Shown: piece by piece, positions 25,081 to 36,822 of the stretch | Position numbering within the stretch: the stretch's first letter is position 1 | How the letters are laid out: the number at the start of each line of letters is the position of its first letter | Assembly: GCA_019454045.1 (NCBI GenBank) | Contig: SKCR01034830.1 | Span: 1 to 64,000, forward strand | DNA length: 64,000 nucleotides | Reading direction: 5' to 3' | Source of the DNA: Zanthoxylum bungeanum | Taxonomy: Eukaryota; Streptophyta; Magnoliopsida; Sapindales; Rutaceae | Made by a program: the position numbers and the translations under genes | The notes under the pieces: generated by a model | What the model was told of the DNA's origin: nothing | The model's database searches: none | The model's input: the letters and a program-made list of their open reading frames with translations, nothing else

Positions 25081-25440
25081 GCTGACTGTGGGCCTCGGCC
25101 CTAAACTGATACTGATATGGGCCGCGCCCTAAACTGATACGGATATGGCCTCTCGCCCCCAGACCGATACTATATGGGCCTCGCCCCCAGCCTGATACTG
25201 ATATGGGCCTCGCCCCCAGACTGATACTGATATGGGCCTCAGCCCTGGGACTCGTCCCCAAGCTACGATAATGACGTGGGCCTCGCCCTCCAGATTTCAT
25301 ATCCGCAAGACTGATGTTGATGCTAATGTGGGCCTCGCCCCCAGGTGCCATATCGGCAGAACCGATGCTGAACCAATGTGGGCCTCGCCCCCAGAGTGTC
25401 ATCCCCGAAACTCCAACTCAAATGGGCCTCAACCCTGGAA
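25081..25440. repeat. ~29-bp GGGCCTCGCCCCCAG tandem array in T1
   Basis: Repeats of TATGGGCCTCGCCCCCAGA plus CTGATACTGA, about ten units with growing divergence to the right. GC-rich, unlike its surroundings. Minus-strand frame 25402-25052 (GRGPH-rich) is a by-product of the repeat. Confidence 0.8.
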
Positions 25441-25968
25441 TCATTACCTGAATCCGATACTGTGCTTTTTACCATTTCCGATTAGCTTGTTCTTTGCCGC
25501 TTTTCTTATTCTTTAAAACCTGTGAACACAAAACAACACAAAAGGATGCAAAATGTGTTACGTGTATGCATGCATGAATGTTCCTATCCCGTCGGTTAGG
25601 TCTTCTGCCAATTCTCTTGGTGACTGCTCAGTCTTCCTTTCCTCAGGCAAGCCACCGCTTTAATCTGTCTACGCTGATCGGCTTGGTGAACTAATTCCCT
25701 TCCAATCTGATGCTCTCATTGCCCCCCTGCTTGTTTATTCGAGGATTCCCCGTGTTCTGAGTATCATATTACCAAGATTGAACACCACTCATGTTGCAAG
25801 TTTGAAAGTAATAGTCTTAGGCAGATAAATGAAATGAATCGCCTTTATTAATGTTGAGGAAACGTTCGAACAAAATCAATGTCTTTATTAAAAGTGCAGA
25901 TAAACTAGGAGAAACAACAGTGCCTTCTTCTTCGGCCCATGGTTCTTCACCATTGTTATCCTTTATTC
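25441..25968 (-). other. T1 internal spacer, no gene
   Basis: Between the array and the end of gag. I see no pol motif, tRNA or further repeat here. Confidence 0.6.
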
Positions 25969-27239
25969 CTATGAAGCTGAGTGGTTGAGAGTTTGGAGGA
26001 CAAGGGTTTCGGGTAGGCCAGAGTTGATCATGTAGTTGGGCAGGGGATTTCTGTGTGCGTTGGGTTGTTCTTTTTCTGGGTCGGGTATTGTATGGGCATC
26101 GATGAGGTTTTGGATTTCATGTCTGAGGCGGGCGCAGTTGTCGGTGTCATGGCCTTTTTCTTGGTGGAAGTGACAGTATAAGTTTAAGTTCATGTGAGGT
26201 GGCACAGGATTTGGAATGGGCCTAGGTTCCAAAGGTTTTAAGAGTCCATGCGCCTTCAGCTTTTCGAATACCTTTGAAAGAGGCTTACCAAGGTTAGAAA
26301 ATCGTCTGTTCTTAATGGCAGTGACTTCAGCAGTAGCAGGCATAGTCCCTGAATGTCCCCCCAATATTCCTTCTGTTCTGTCCATAAAACTTTCTGTTCT
26401 CGGCTTCCTCCTCCTCAATATCCATAACTGTCTCCCTCTCAGCTGTCGAAAATCAGTAATCACGAAGTCATTCTCCTCAGTTTGCCATAAATAGAGGGCT
26501 TGGTGCCCTGATGATCATTTTGATCTGGTCCTTTTCTGAGGGCCGGGTCTGCATTTCAGAAGCTGGCTCCTCCAGCGGTCCACATATTCCTTGAAATTTT
26601 CTCCTCCTTCTTCTGCTTGATATTTTCTAAGTCGGAGTGACAAGTCAATCTCCAGGTCCGTGACATATTGTTTTAAGAAAGCATCAGCTAGCTCCTCCAA
26701 TCTTCCTTAACCTGCTTGTCTAGGTTATGGTACCATACTACGCGTGCCCCCTCGAGTGACATCCCGAACATCTTTTGTACTTGGCGCTGAGACAGGCCAA
26801 CTGAACTCATAACAGACACATACTGACGGAGATGCACCCTCGGATCTCCATTCCCATTGAACTTAGCCAAATCCGGCATCTTAAACTGCGCTGGCAACTG
26901 CTCCTCAAACTTCATTGTCTCATAATCTAGCAAATCTTCATTCTTACCCCTCATCTTGCGGGTAACGGATTCAACCTAATCCCTGAGTTTCTGTATCTCG
27001 GCCTGAGACCCAATCACTCTGTCTATTGCACACTCTGCCATATCATCATCAAAAGCGGGGATATCATCCCCCAACCCATTCGGAGGCTCCTCGTGCCTTA
27101 CATTCTCAGAACTTCCCCCAGCACGGGGCACAGCCATATTTGTCATGGCAGTAGTCAAGGCTTGCAACTGTTCAGTGACCTTGGCGAGACCGTTTTCCAA
27201 CTGATCCATACGGGATACCTCAATATCTGATTCACTCAT
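25969..27239 (-). pseudogene. T1 gag (lightly broken)
   Basis: ATG at 27239 (MSESDIEVSRMDQLENGLAK), also the start in T2. A TAG at 26976-26978 interrupts the frame, where T2 has CAG. The capsid-like region (26954-26515) reads FKMPDLAKFNGNGDPRVHLR, ARVVWYHNL and FKEYVDRWRSQL, typical of gypsy Gag. One base is missing near 26697 and a TGA or TAG lies just after 26515. The C-terminal block (26463-25969) has a zinc-knuckle-like YCHFHQEKGHDTDNC (Cys-His with GH..x3..C spacing), the form seen in Tat Gags. With only two stops and one frameshift the gag is young. No pol follows. Confidence 0.85.
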
Positions 27240-27399
27240 GTCTGTTCCCAGTATTTTGATGAGTCTTCCTTTTTTCCTAACCCAACGGGAATCTATGATG
27301 GCTTTCAGAACACAAGGGTTAACATGATGTATGTATGCATAGGGTGCATGAGATGCATGTAACATATAACATACTAAATTAAATAAAATTCTCAAACAA

Positions 27400-27870
27400 A
27401 TCGGCCTATTATCATTTTAGAAGCTTTTGGGACAACTGTCATAAGGGTGAACCCGTCCCAGTTTAAATGGCCCAACGAGTTCATGTCTTATGGCAAAGAG
27501 CCCAACTAAATCCAAATGATAATATTCCGAAACAAGCACAAGGTGGCCCACTAACACTTAGACGCCTTTGGCCCAATAGTCATGGAATACATCCTTGTCC
27601 CAGTTTAAATGGCCCAACAAGCCCATATCCCATGACAAATGGTCCAAATGGATCCAAACGATGATGTTCCCAAACATAAGCATAGAAGGGAGATAATGCA
27701 AACATGACATAATAATTTTTACAAAGTGGCCCATCAACATTTCAGAAGCTTTGGGCCTAATAGTCATTAGGTACGAACTTGCCCCAGTTTAAATGGCCCA
27801 GCAAGCCCGCATTTCTGACAATAGTCCAACTGCATCCAAATGAGGATGGTCCACAAGCACATACTCAAGG
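27400..27870 (-). repeat. Three tandem ~150-bp units in the T1 leader
   Basis: Each has AGAAGCTTT or a similar word, then CCCAGTTTAAATGGCCCA, then TCCAAATGA(T/G)GAT. The units sit near 27415, 27565 and 27735. T2 has the same units near 62440-62700. Confidence 0.75.
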
Positions 27871-28385
27871 AAATAATTGCTACTTTAGCCAACCCGGTCT
27901 ATGGGTGGGTTAGTAAGAGTATAGACAAAGGCTCTCACCGGCGAAGGATGGCCCACAACTAGGTCTCCCCACTCAAGGGTTCAGAGCAACCAAGTGAGCG
28001 CACCCCTTTTTATACACTAAGGTACGTGCCAATGAGCTATGGTGTGTGACGGACTGTCAAATGGATTTCCCGTTGTAGATCCCCCAGAGGGAAGGTGGAG
28101 CGAGGCTCACTTAAATACCCAAGCCTCTTAGGCTCTTATCGCTTGTTGTCAGGAATAAACAACGAGTCCTCCAAATTAGTCCATCACAATAGGCTACAAG
28201 TAGATGGCTATCTAGGTGCCTTCACAGCTTTTCCTTCTAGAAAGGTAGTGAATGAAGGAAGACACCAAACCATTACCTAGCCTTAAAATGCCTTTGATTA
28301 AACCCTCACTTTATCCACTATAGACACGGTCAATTTAAAACATAAATCCAAACATCACAAGACAATATTCGGGGCCAATTCTCTA
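27871..28385 (-). other. T1 leader next to the PBS, no gene
   Basis: Contains the word CTCACCGGCGAAGGATGG also seen in T2 (about 62770), then unique sequence. No supported ORF. Confidence 0.6.
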
Positions 28386-28403
28386 TCCCCAGTGGAGTCG
28401 CCA
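28386..28403 (-). promoter_or_regulatory. Primer binding site of T1 (tRNA-Arg type)
   Basis: Minus strand TGGCGACTCCACTGGGGA, three bases inside the 5' LTR end at 28407. This is the Tat/Ogre-type site, described for tRNA-Arg. Confidence 0.75.
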
Positions 28404-29050
28404 GACTGTAGGACACAGGACCTGGGCGACGCCGTTCCTAGGCTCGCGGCCTAGTTGGGAAGGATTACATAACATGGAGTCGCCACCCGGTGTGAACCGG
28501 GACAAAGATTTAAGGCCGCACTCACCCCTCGCAAGGGAAGACCTCAAACCGTTGGGTTCGGAATGGTCCCTTACTTATGTCATTTGTAATGAAAAGATTC
28601 ATGTAATAATTTAACTAAGCTTAAGTAACACTTATTTCCAATAGTACCATGCTTCTAAATTCTCATATGCAAAATAAAACTTATGTGTACGTTTCTACAT
28701 ATATCTCATATTTAAAGTTGCATGCTTAACATATATCAAGATAGCAGCGAACATACAACTTAATTTACATATCACATTCAGGAAAACACAAGCACACATA
28801 TAGACCATACAAGCACACATATGGGCACTTTTCCAAGCGGTACGTGGAATTATAGCCCAAGTACAGACCGCACTACCGTCCATTCGGAATCGGCTACGGA
28901 ATTTACGTCTGGGTTTCCATCCGATATACCGCGAGAAATAATACTCAAGTGTTATCATGACATAAGCATACAAATTGTAATATATTGACACATTTGCATA
29001 AGAAAGATCAACCAATAGGCAATTATGCATGAATATAATAAGACAGACTC

Positions 29051-29395
29051 AGTTCAGTGTGTGCACATTCGTGTAGCGTTCGTAAACGCGTTCGAACGGA
29101 AATGAAACAGAATGCTCACGTTCGAGTAGCGTTCGTAAACGCGTTCGAACGGAAATGAAACAGAATGCTCACGTTCGTATGGCGTTGTTTAACGCGTTTG
29201 AACGGAAATGAAACAGAATACACGTTCGAGTAGCGTTCGTAAACGCGTTTGAACGGAAATGAAACAGAATACTCACGTTCGTATGGCGTTTGTTAACGCG
29301 TTCGAACGGAAGTGAGACCTGATGCATGATAAGGCAAAATGTATGTGCGTTCGAGTTGCGTTCGTGAACGCGTTTGAACGGACACGGACCTGATG
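29051..29395. repeat. Tandem array of ~57-bp palindromic units in T1 5' LTR
   Basis: Same six-unit array as 21661-21985; a few CGAAC cores are changed to TGAAC (for example near 29198 and 29250). Confidence 0.85.
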
Positions 29396-30513
29396 CATGA
29401 AATAGGATGCAATACATAAACAGAAAATAAAAGGGCGCGGCGAAGCACTGCCGTAAAGGTGACCTTTTGGGCTCTTGATCTCTCAAAGAGAGGACCTTTA
29501 GACCAACATACTAAGCCCATGCGCGTCACATCACACATACAAGAATAGAACCAATCATATCAACCAAGTATGCCCGATTGAACACATCTTACATCCAATC
29601 TGAACACACATCAACCGGCGCGGCAAAGAATCGTGGTAAAGGGCTTTTAGCCCCTCCCCATAGGGGATCTCACAACACACTTACTAAGCCCATGCGCTCG
29701 ATTGACTTATACATACGAAAATAAAGATAACAATATCAACTAAGTAGTGCCCGATTGAACGTATCTCGCGTCCAACCGAACATACATCAACCGGCGCGGC
29801 GCGAGTAGTAGTGTCACGAAGGTGGCCTTTTCGGCTCTTTGTCTCATAAATGGAGGACCTTTGGACTAACTCACTAAGCCCATGCGCTTGGTTGAATCAT
29901 GCATAACTAACGACATATTGAATTCAAGTAAGCAAACTAAATAAACAAGAGCAACACAACAAAAGAAAGATGGTGCCGTTTACCCAAGCGGTACGTGGAG
30001 TTGTGGCCCGAGTACAGATCATATTACCGTCCATTCGGAATCGGCTATGAAATTTATGTCCGGGTTTCCATCCGATATACCGCGAGAGTTGACACATCTC
30101 TCATTCATCCAATACCCACAACATATTACATCTCATAGTTCATGCATATTTATCTACTCAAAGACCACAACATGCATTCATAGACGACTCTCATGCGAAT
30201 AGAATTCAATAAAAAATGAATATAAACTAATGAAAAGATACCCTCAGGTCTAACCTTTTAAATCACCTCTCGGATGTACGGTACACGATCGTCGGAAGGG
30301 TGGATCTTCGCAACTCTCCCTCTCCCGTTCACTGGTTCACTGTTCTCGTTCGTTGTCTTTACTGTTTTGCTTGCGGCTCGAACTCCGTTCTACTCCTATT
30401 TCCTCTTTATCTTTTGCTTACTGTTTTTGGGTGTCTTCTTCCTGTAGTTTTTATGTGTGTTGTGTATGAGTTAGAGACTAGCTAGCTAAGGTTGAGAAGG
30501 TTGGTGAAGGGTT

Positions 30514-30522
30514 CTTTTTATA
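30514..30522 (-). promoter_or_regulatory. TATA box of T1 5' LTR
   Basis: TATAAAAAG on the minus strand at the same LTR position as 23104-23112. Likely core promoter for transcription toward the gag. Confidence 0.6.
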
Positions 30523-31197
30523 GGCAAAGGGTTGGGCTTGACAAGGAAAGGGATTTGGCTAATTGAAGAGGGATTTGATTTGGTTTGGTTAAGGGAAGTC
30601 AAAGATTGAGGGGGGACAAATCTTGGCTAGATAGGGAAGGTTGAATATTTGATTGGCTTGGATTAGGAATACAATATTTTAAGTTTGGGAATAATCTTAT
30701 TAGATTGGGAATATAATTGGTTGATTGATTTTAATTAGGCATGATTATATTTTGATTTAGTATGTGATTTGTTTAATTTAGGCATGATTTAGTTTAAGTT
30801 GGTAATTGTTTATTTTATGTTTGGTATATGTTTTATTTAATTATTTAATTAATTTAGTTATTATATTATTTAGTTAATGTTTTAATTAATATTTATTTAT
30901 TTAAATTGGGATGTGTTTTATGGGCTTTGGGGGGCTAATTGGGCTGGATGTGAGGCTAGCAGCAAAACCAGAATTACCGACACCGTTCGAACGCTTCCTC
31001 GAACGCGGCACGAACGCTCGCAATCCGTTTGACGTTCGAACGTAAACACGAACGCAGCACGAACGAAAACAGTGAACCTTGTTTATTCTGAATTTCCCTT
31101 CCGATGTCCGTTTCCCGTGACCTCCGTGACTTAAAAGGTAGTGTCTCCAAAATGAGACTCATCATAGGGACTTATGTGTAAAAATGCAGTGCCTACA

Positions 31198-32555
31198 AAG
31201 AGAGTGTCATGTGTAAAGTGTATCTAATACACTTAAAAGAAAGTCAAATACCAAAATTCAAATAAAATGTAAATTTCTTTCATTCTTACACATTTGAGTG
31301 TCCAACACTCTTTCACCAACCAACTACTTCCATCACCAAAAAGGTGATAAAGTTGACTAGTCGAAGTGACGCTTGATTTGACGCTTGATGTGACTTGCGT
31401 GCCGCACTCGAATTCGAAATGCGAATGCGCTCGCAAACACTCTCGGGCTCGGGTTTGCTAATTCCAAATTAACAAATTTTCCGTTGCGACGTAATTAAAT
31501 GATTATGCCTAGCGAAATCATTATTCACATCGCTAACGAATTAATTATAAATTAATTTGTTCACCCAAATTAAAATCTAATTTCAATTCCGCGTCGAAAT
31601 CCAATTTCGTTTAATATATCGAATATATTAATTTATCAATTAATTCCAAATTAATCGTTCTCTCTCTTTAAATGATATTCTATCCCTGATAAAAGATCTC
31701 CGCAAGTAATCCCAGATTAATTTTCTCTCTTATCATTAATTAATCCCAGATTAATAAAAGTGCGAGTCATATGTCATCGGTGAATATTTGGGAAGCGACC
31801 CATGAGATCCTCGGATATGTTGGCAGTAAATTCGGTCGTCGGACTATCCGAACACGTAAGTACCAAGTACTACGTTTTACCGATTTACAAGACAAGGTTG
31901 GCTTCTAGCAAAGCGCCATGACTACCCAATTCTCCGGAAATATCCTTATAGGAATAAGGATCTATATCAGGCGTAGTATACGTAGTATTGTGTATGTCGA
32001 TCCAGTATCGGATGATCACATGCAAGGCCTGGGGCTGGTACAGTGTTTGCCCCGTACGAAGCATATAACAGATGATGAGCAACCAGTCTCTTAATATCGG
32101 ATAATCATGACCAAGTCATATTATCCCGACGGTTGAAACCTTTTTAGAGAACCAGTTCCGTATCCCTACGAGATCATCATCTCCATATGACTGGAGTGAC
32201 ACTTCCATCTTGACATCACACCCAACACACTACGATTCTTAATATACACAGCATTGGCGTACACAGAACCTGTTAAAGCCCTGGACGACCACAACCAAAG
32301 TATATTGATTGTCGCAAGTATTAGCAGTGCAAGTCTCAAGTTAAGACCAAATACACCTACCCTGATTTCGGACTTCCATAGACACTTAGTCATACTACCA
32401 ATGGAATTCCGAGGGGTTCTTTCCAGAGCAAAGCTGTTTCCTGTACCATCGGTAAAACACAACCTCCTATTACACTTGCATGAGTATCCTATACCCAAAT
32501 ATATGAGAAATATGTCGTTGTACCCTCACAACGCGCACAAGTGTAATACTAGTAT
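31198..32555 (-). repeat. 3' LTR of element C, inner part (truncated)
   Basis: Continues the LTR from 21007; it begins with the second AAGAG copy and matches 37205-38565. The last 260 bp of the LTR, including GACGCTATGGGTCAT, are missing at the deletion junction. Confidence 0.8.
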
Positions 32556-33420
32556 TCCTCTCACTTACCACTGCATATCAGTATTCCTCTCAGGAAAACC
32601 GCATGGTGAGCAACAATTACATTGTTCTCTAGTGAGTTGTATAAGTACTATACTTATGTATCCCTATGATAACCTACAATTGGCACTTATCCAATTTGGG
32701 TTTTAGTTTGGTATCATCCAAACATATGCCTAGCATTCCCAAATTATCAGGAATGAGAAACTTGGTTTCTTTCATGTTCATATCTAATATGATATCTGTC
32801 AAACAGATTTTCATGGAACCATATTCTAAATAAGTTCTGCACTGTCTAATGCTTATCCGTTGAAGGAAATGGTAGCTTAGAGCGACTCATGATTAACCTT
32901 ATCATGTCCAACAAAATTCGGTTACTCGGTTCGGACACACCGTCACTTTGACGTGTTCCGGGAGGAGTCCTCATTTGAAAGAATACTATACTCTTTCAAG
33001 TATATTAAAAACTTATTGCTTAAGTATTTTCCATTACGGTCTAACCATGACGGTTTAATACTATAGCCGATCTGTTTGTCTATTTCGTGTCGAAACTATA
33101 AAAGTTTCCGATTTGTGTTTCAAAAGAAACACATAACCATAACGAGATGCCACATCCGTAAAGGTCATGAAATTTTCATATCCACCTCTAGCCTAGCTAG
33201 ACATGGGCCCACTTGCTTCACTATGAACTAGGGCTAACAGATCAGTGGCATTTACACTTTTACCAAGTAAATAGTGTTTTAGGCACTTATCCCAATAAAC
33301 TAGATTCACAGACTTTATTTGAATAGAATCAAATCAGTCCGAGTACCCACTCTTCAAAAGTGTGGATATACGAGTCTTGTTTGATTGTGTCCCAGACAAC
33401 AATGCCACAATTAAGTTTCA
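32556..33420 (-). pseudogene. Element C integrase remnant
   Basis: DNA-level match to A 11372-12220 (for example CTTATCCAATTTGGGTT, CCACCTCTAGCCTAGCTAGACATGGGCCC) without an open frame. Much more decayed than A or B, so C is an older or faster-decaying copy although it is nested inside B. Confidence 0.7.
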
Positions 33421-34789
33421 TCTGATCAAATCAGTTTGAGCTATTTGTTTGTCATGTTATATTTTTGAGATTTATTTATATTCAAAATATAAATTCTGTT
33501 ATTCACATCTAATGTGTTTATCTTAATATCAACTTCATATAATAAAACACTTTAGTGTTCTAGAATATAAAGGTTCACCCGCAGCGGGTTAAACACTGAT
33601 ATAGAGATAATGTTTCTAGTCAAACTAGTTACATTATAACAATTTCCAAATTTAGGTACACACCCGAGGGTAGTTCCTAAAGTTAGGTATCTACGGTTAA
33701 AATAGCGACTTTCGTCCCGCTTCCAATTCACAGATAAATCTCTATTGAAGTCAGTATCCTGTTCAAAATAGATTCTGAACATCAATATATTTATGTATCA
33801 CACTAAGTATTTAAAATCTAATTTTAATACTAGTAGTGAACATATATATGACAAACATATTTGAAGTCAAAGCCTTGCTCGTCTTCAATTCCTTCATGTC
33901 TGCTTTGTCCAAACGGCAGTCACGCATCCGCGATTTCGTTTGCCACAATTTAAGCAGACATTTTGGGATATGTCCTTTATCTTCCCAGAAGATTATAATG
34001 ATTTTGCCTTTGCCCTTTCAACACTCCAGAACCATTTGGCCTAGCCTCGGCCTTCTAGAATATCGAAGTAAGGTGCGCCTTGCGCTACTTGCCTATTGCA
34101 AACTTTGACTTTATCTCCTTGAGAATAGTCATTAATTCTCCAAGAATTATTAATTGCAATTTAGTACTTCTAAAATCTAAGGATAGATTCTTTGAAGATC
34201 CTTCAATTTCAATATCATACTTTAAGGATCTAAACCTTAGTTCTGACAAAGAAATTAAGGAGTCTACTGCGACAAGCATAATGGATTAAGCACTAAAGTT
34301 ATCATTACATAAATCTTCCAAAGATTATGCTCTACTATTTGCTTAATTCCGGGCCTAGGCATAATATGTTATTTTATCAAATAAAGTAACTTATTAGTTT
34401 CCAGGACCATCTTGAAATTTATCCCAATATGAAAATTAAACCATTTAAATACATTTTCCCTAGGATTATGTATTAAATGTCAATCTTTCATTTTTATATT
34501 GATTTTAATAGTCCAACTATTTAATCAACGATTTCGGTACTATTTATTATAATGATTACAATAGTCCAACTATTTAATCACTATAAATTTAATAGATTAA
34601 AATCAATTATATTGATTACTATAATCCAATTATAAAATCAACTATAATTGAATAGTTTGAATATAGTCAAACTATTTATTCAAAAACAACATTTAAATAT
34701 TAGTCCAACTAACATTTAATTATTTGACGAATGATATTTGAATGAGCGCGTATGGCAAGTAATTAAACGAATATTGCAAATTCAATTCT
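33421..34789 (-). pseudogene. Element C protease-gag remnant
   Basis: The 33840-34520 part matches the A gag at DNA level (zinc-knuckle area with GCCACAATTTAAGCAGACATTTTGGGA; then TTCTCCAAGAATTA). Two or three short AT-rich duplications (AATAGTCCAACTATTTAATCA, about 34510-34670) expand the gap before gag. No frame survives. Confidence 0.6.
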
Positions 34790-36808
34790 TGCCTCCCACT
34801 ATTTTTCGGCGAGCCTCTAACCCTCTGTAGAGTACTCGGGAAAACGTGTTTCCTATTGGGCTAGGATCCCGTTAAATATCACACAATCTTGACTTTGGCC
34901 AACAAATTGTATGATAATTAACTAGGTAGATCTCTAAGATCGATTGGATCCAATCCAATTCCTAGATCCGGTAGGGGGACATCCAAGTCCGAAACATATA
35001 TCTTATATATGCCAATACATCCAATGTATTGCCTAACCCTTTTCCTCTGAATCAACTAAGCCTTGGCTTTGGCACAACAAACATAGTGATCCCAGTCAAG
35101 CGCGACCCATTGACCATGGAAAGCTTTGTAATCAATGTCGATGGACAAGAAGTGGTCTTGACTTTGGCCAACAAACCACAACTTGGACAAGACACTGATA
35201 TGGAACAAAGCCTTCGTGATTCAAACACATCCTCGACGGACAAAGGCCTTGACTTTGGCCAACAAGCCAATGCCAGTCTCGGATCTTGAGTGAGAATCAC
35301 TCAATGGAAGGAAATACGCTTAGCGTGCAAATTGGCAACCAATTTATTATCTTTGTTAAGGTCTCATCATCATACACCCTTAAACATGCATTCTAAACAC
35401 ATAATAAAACGCATATGAAAAATAATAATGATATGCGGATGGATACTTTACATTGATCCTAGATCAAATCTCTCACTTTATCTCTCCCGCTAGCACATGT
35501 ATTTACTTCTACCCGTTACACTACACTTCTAAAGAAACCTCATTTGCATTGAGGGGAATAGGTGAGAAGAGAATACAAAGAAATGAGAGGTAATAAGGCT
35601 GGACACGCAGGTCCAATTAATAAATCAAATTTATTACAACAATTTCTAAAATTGTCCCACCCATCTAATATCCATCCGATATACATTATTCATGCATCGC
35701 AACCATGTATTCACACAAGCATGTTATCAATCAATCTAATCAAATTAATTAATCTGATAATTAGTGACCATCAAATTGTCCATCAAATGTTCAAACAACA
35801 ATTTGATTTTGCTCTAGTCAAACTCGTTTGCGAATAAGTACTCAAAGTATGAATTCTCAAATTAAATTAAATTACAATATTAAATCCAATTTAATATGCA
35901 TTTAATGCTAATTCATTATTCAATTCCAAATTAAATACTACACTTTATTACGAACCTTTACGACTTAAATTCCAAATTTAATCGTTACGGGTCTCCAAGC
36001 CCGATTAACGTCCAATGTCAATTTAATTAAAGTCCAATGGGTTTTTAATTAATTTCTTCAAGGCGTGGACTTTTGGTCAACTCGGGTCAAACCGATAACC
36101 AAAGTCCAATCCGGGAGTTACCCCATAAGCCTAGAAATCAATTTCGGCCCATTAGGCCCAATTAAACTTTAAAGGTCCATTAAGTCGCATTTGGGCTTTA
36201 TGGAAGCGGTTTTGGGCCTAATTGGATCCAACCAATTTTTCCAAAACCCAACTTTGTACAACAAAGCCCAATAAGCCCATTTACAACATAACAAGCCCAA
36301 ATCCAATTTTAAGGCCCAATTAATTAAATACAAAAATCCAATTTCACATTTAATTAACCTAAAGTGTATTTCATGATTAATCACCCAAATTAACATTTCT
36401 AAAACATCAATTTATACAATTAATCATGCTCTTTTACATCAATTAGTGTCCAACACATTTTGATCAAAAATAAACCCGATTCCATGCTCAAAGTCTCGGC
36501 CAAGTGGGATTTTCCAAATCAATTCGGTTTTAATCAAATTAAATCCGCAATCAACATTTCCCGATTGTTTCCAACTCATCCAATGAATCAAAAAACAAAA
36601 AATCACCAAGACATTTAGGGCTAGTGACATTCGGCCAACATCAAAAAATTGGGGAAAAATGTTCCAAACATAATTTTAATCAAATTGATCCAATCAATCC
36701 TTAATTAAACATGTATTAAGCATACTCAAACATCCAATTTATTCAAATCATGCTTAAATACAATTTACCCAAATTTTAAGCCCTAAATTCGTTTCATGCT
36801 TTTAACAA
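34790..36808 (-). other. Long leader of element C with CTTGACTTTGGCCAACAA repeats
   Basis: Matches the A leader. It starts with GCCTCCCACTATTTTTCGGCGAGCC and holds the repeats CTTGACTTTGGCCAACAA near 34890, 35157 and 35249, plus a diverged one near 35060. No sense gene. The 86-codon plus-strand frame 35029-35289 is discussed under rejected items. Confidence 0.7.
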
Positions 36809-36809
36809 C

Positions 36810-36822
36810 GCTCTGATACCAT
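36810..36822 (-). promoter_or_regulatory. Primer binding site of element C (initiator tRNA-Met)
   Basis: Minus strand ATGGTATCAGAGC, adjoining the LTR at 36823. Confidence 0.8.

Larger units (their letters stand above)
21008..31197 (-). mobile_element. T1: complete gag-only Tat/Ogre-like gypsy element
   Basis: 10,190 bp with LTRs of 2,780 and 2,791 bp that are nearly identical by eye (scattered single-base changes and one-base indels), and a perfect AAGAG target duplication (21003-21007, 31198-31202). On the minus strand: 5' LTR (28407-31197), PBS TGGCGACTCCACTGGGGA, leader with three tandem units, gag, two tandem-repeat arrays, polypurine tract, 3' LTR. No protease, RT, RNase H or integrase is present in the 4.6 kb internal region. 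The Arg-type PBS, large LTRs, internal arrays and Gag type are those of the Tat/Ogre branch. It must have moved using enzymes from another element. Confidence 0.9.
28407..31197 (-). repeat. 5' LTR of T1
   Basis: Matches 21008-23787 almost throughout, including the 57-bp array, the 180-bp modules and the final GTGCCTACA. As the 5' LTR it would hold the active promoter. Confidence 0.9.

Noticed and set aside
25052..25402. Minus-strand Gly/Arg-rich ORF of 116 codons
   Set aside because: Product of the GGGCCTCGCCCCCAG repeat array; amino-acid repetition mirrors the DNA period.
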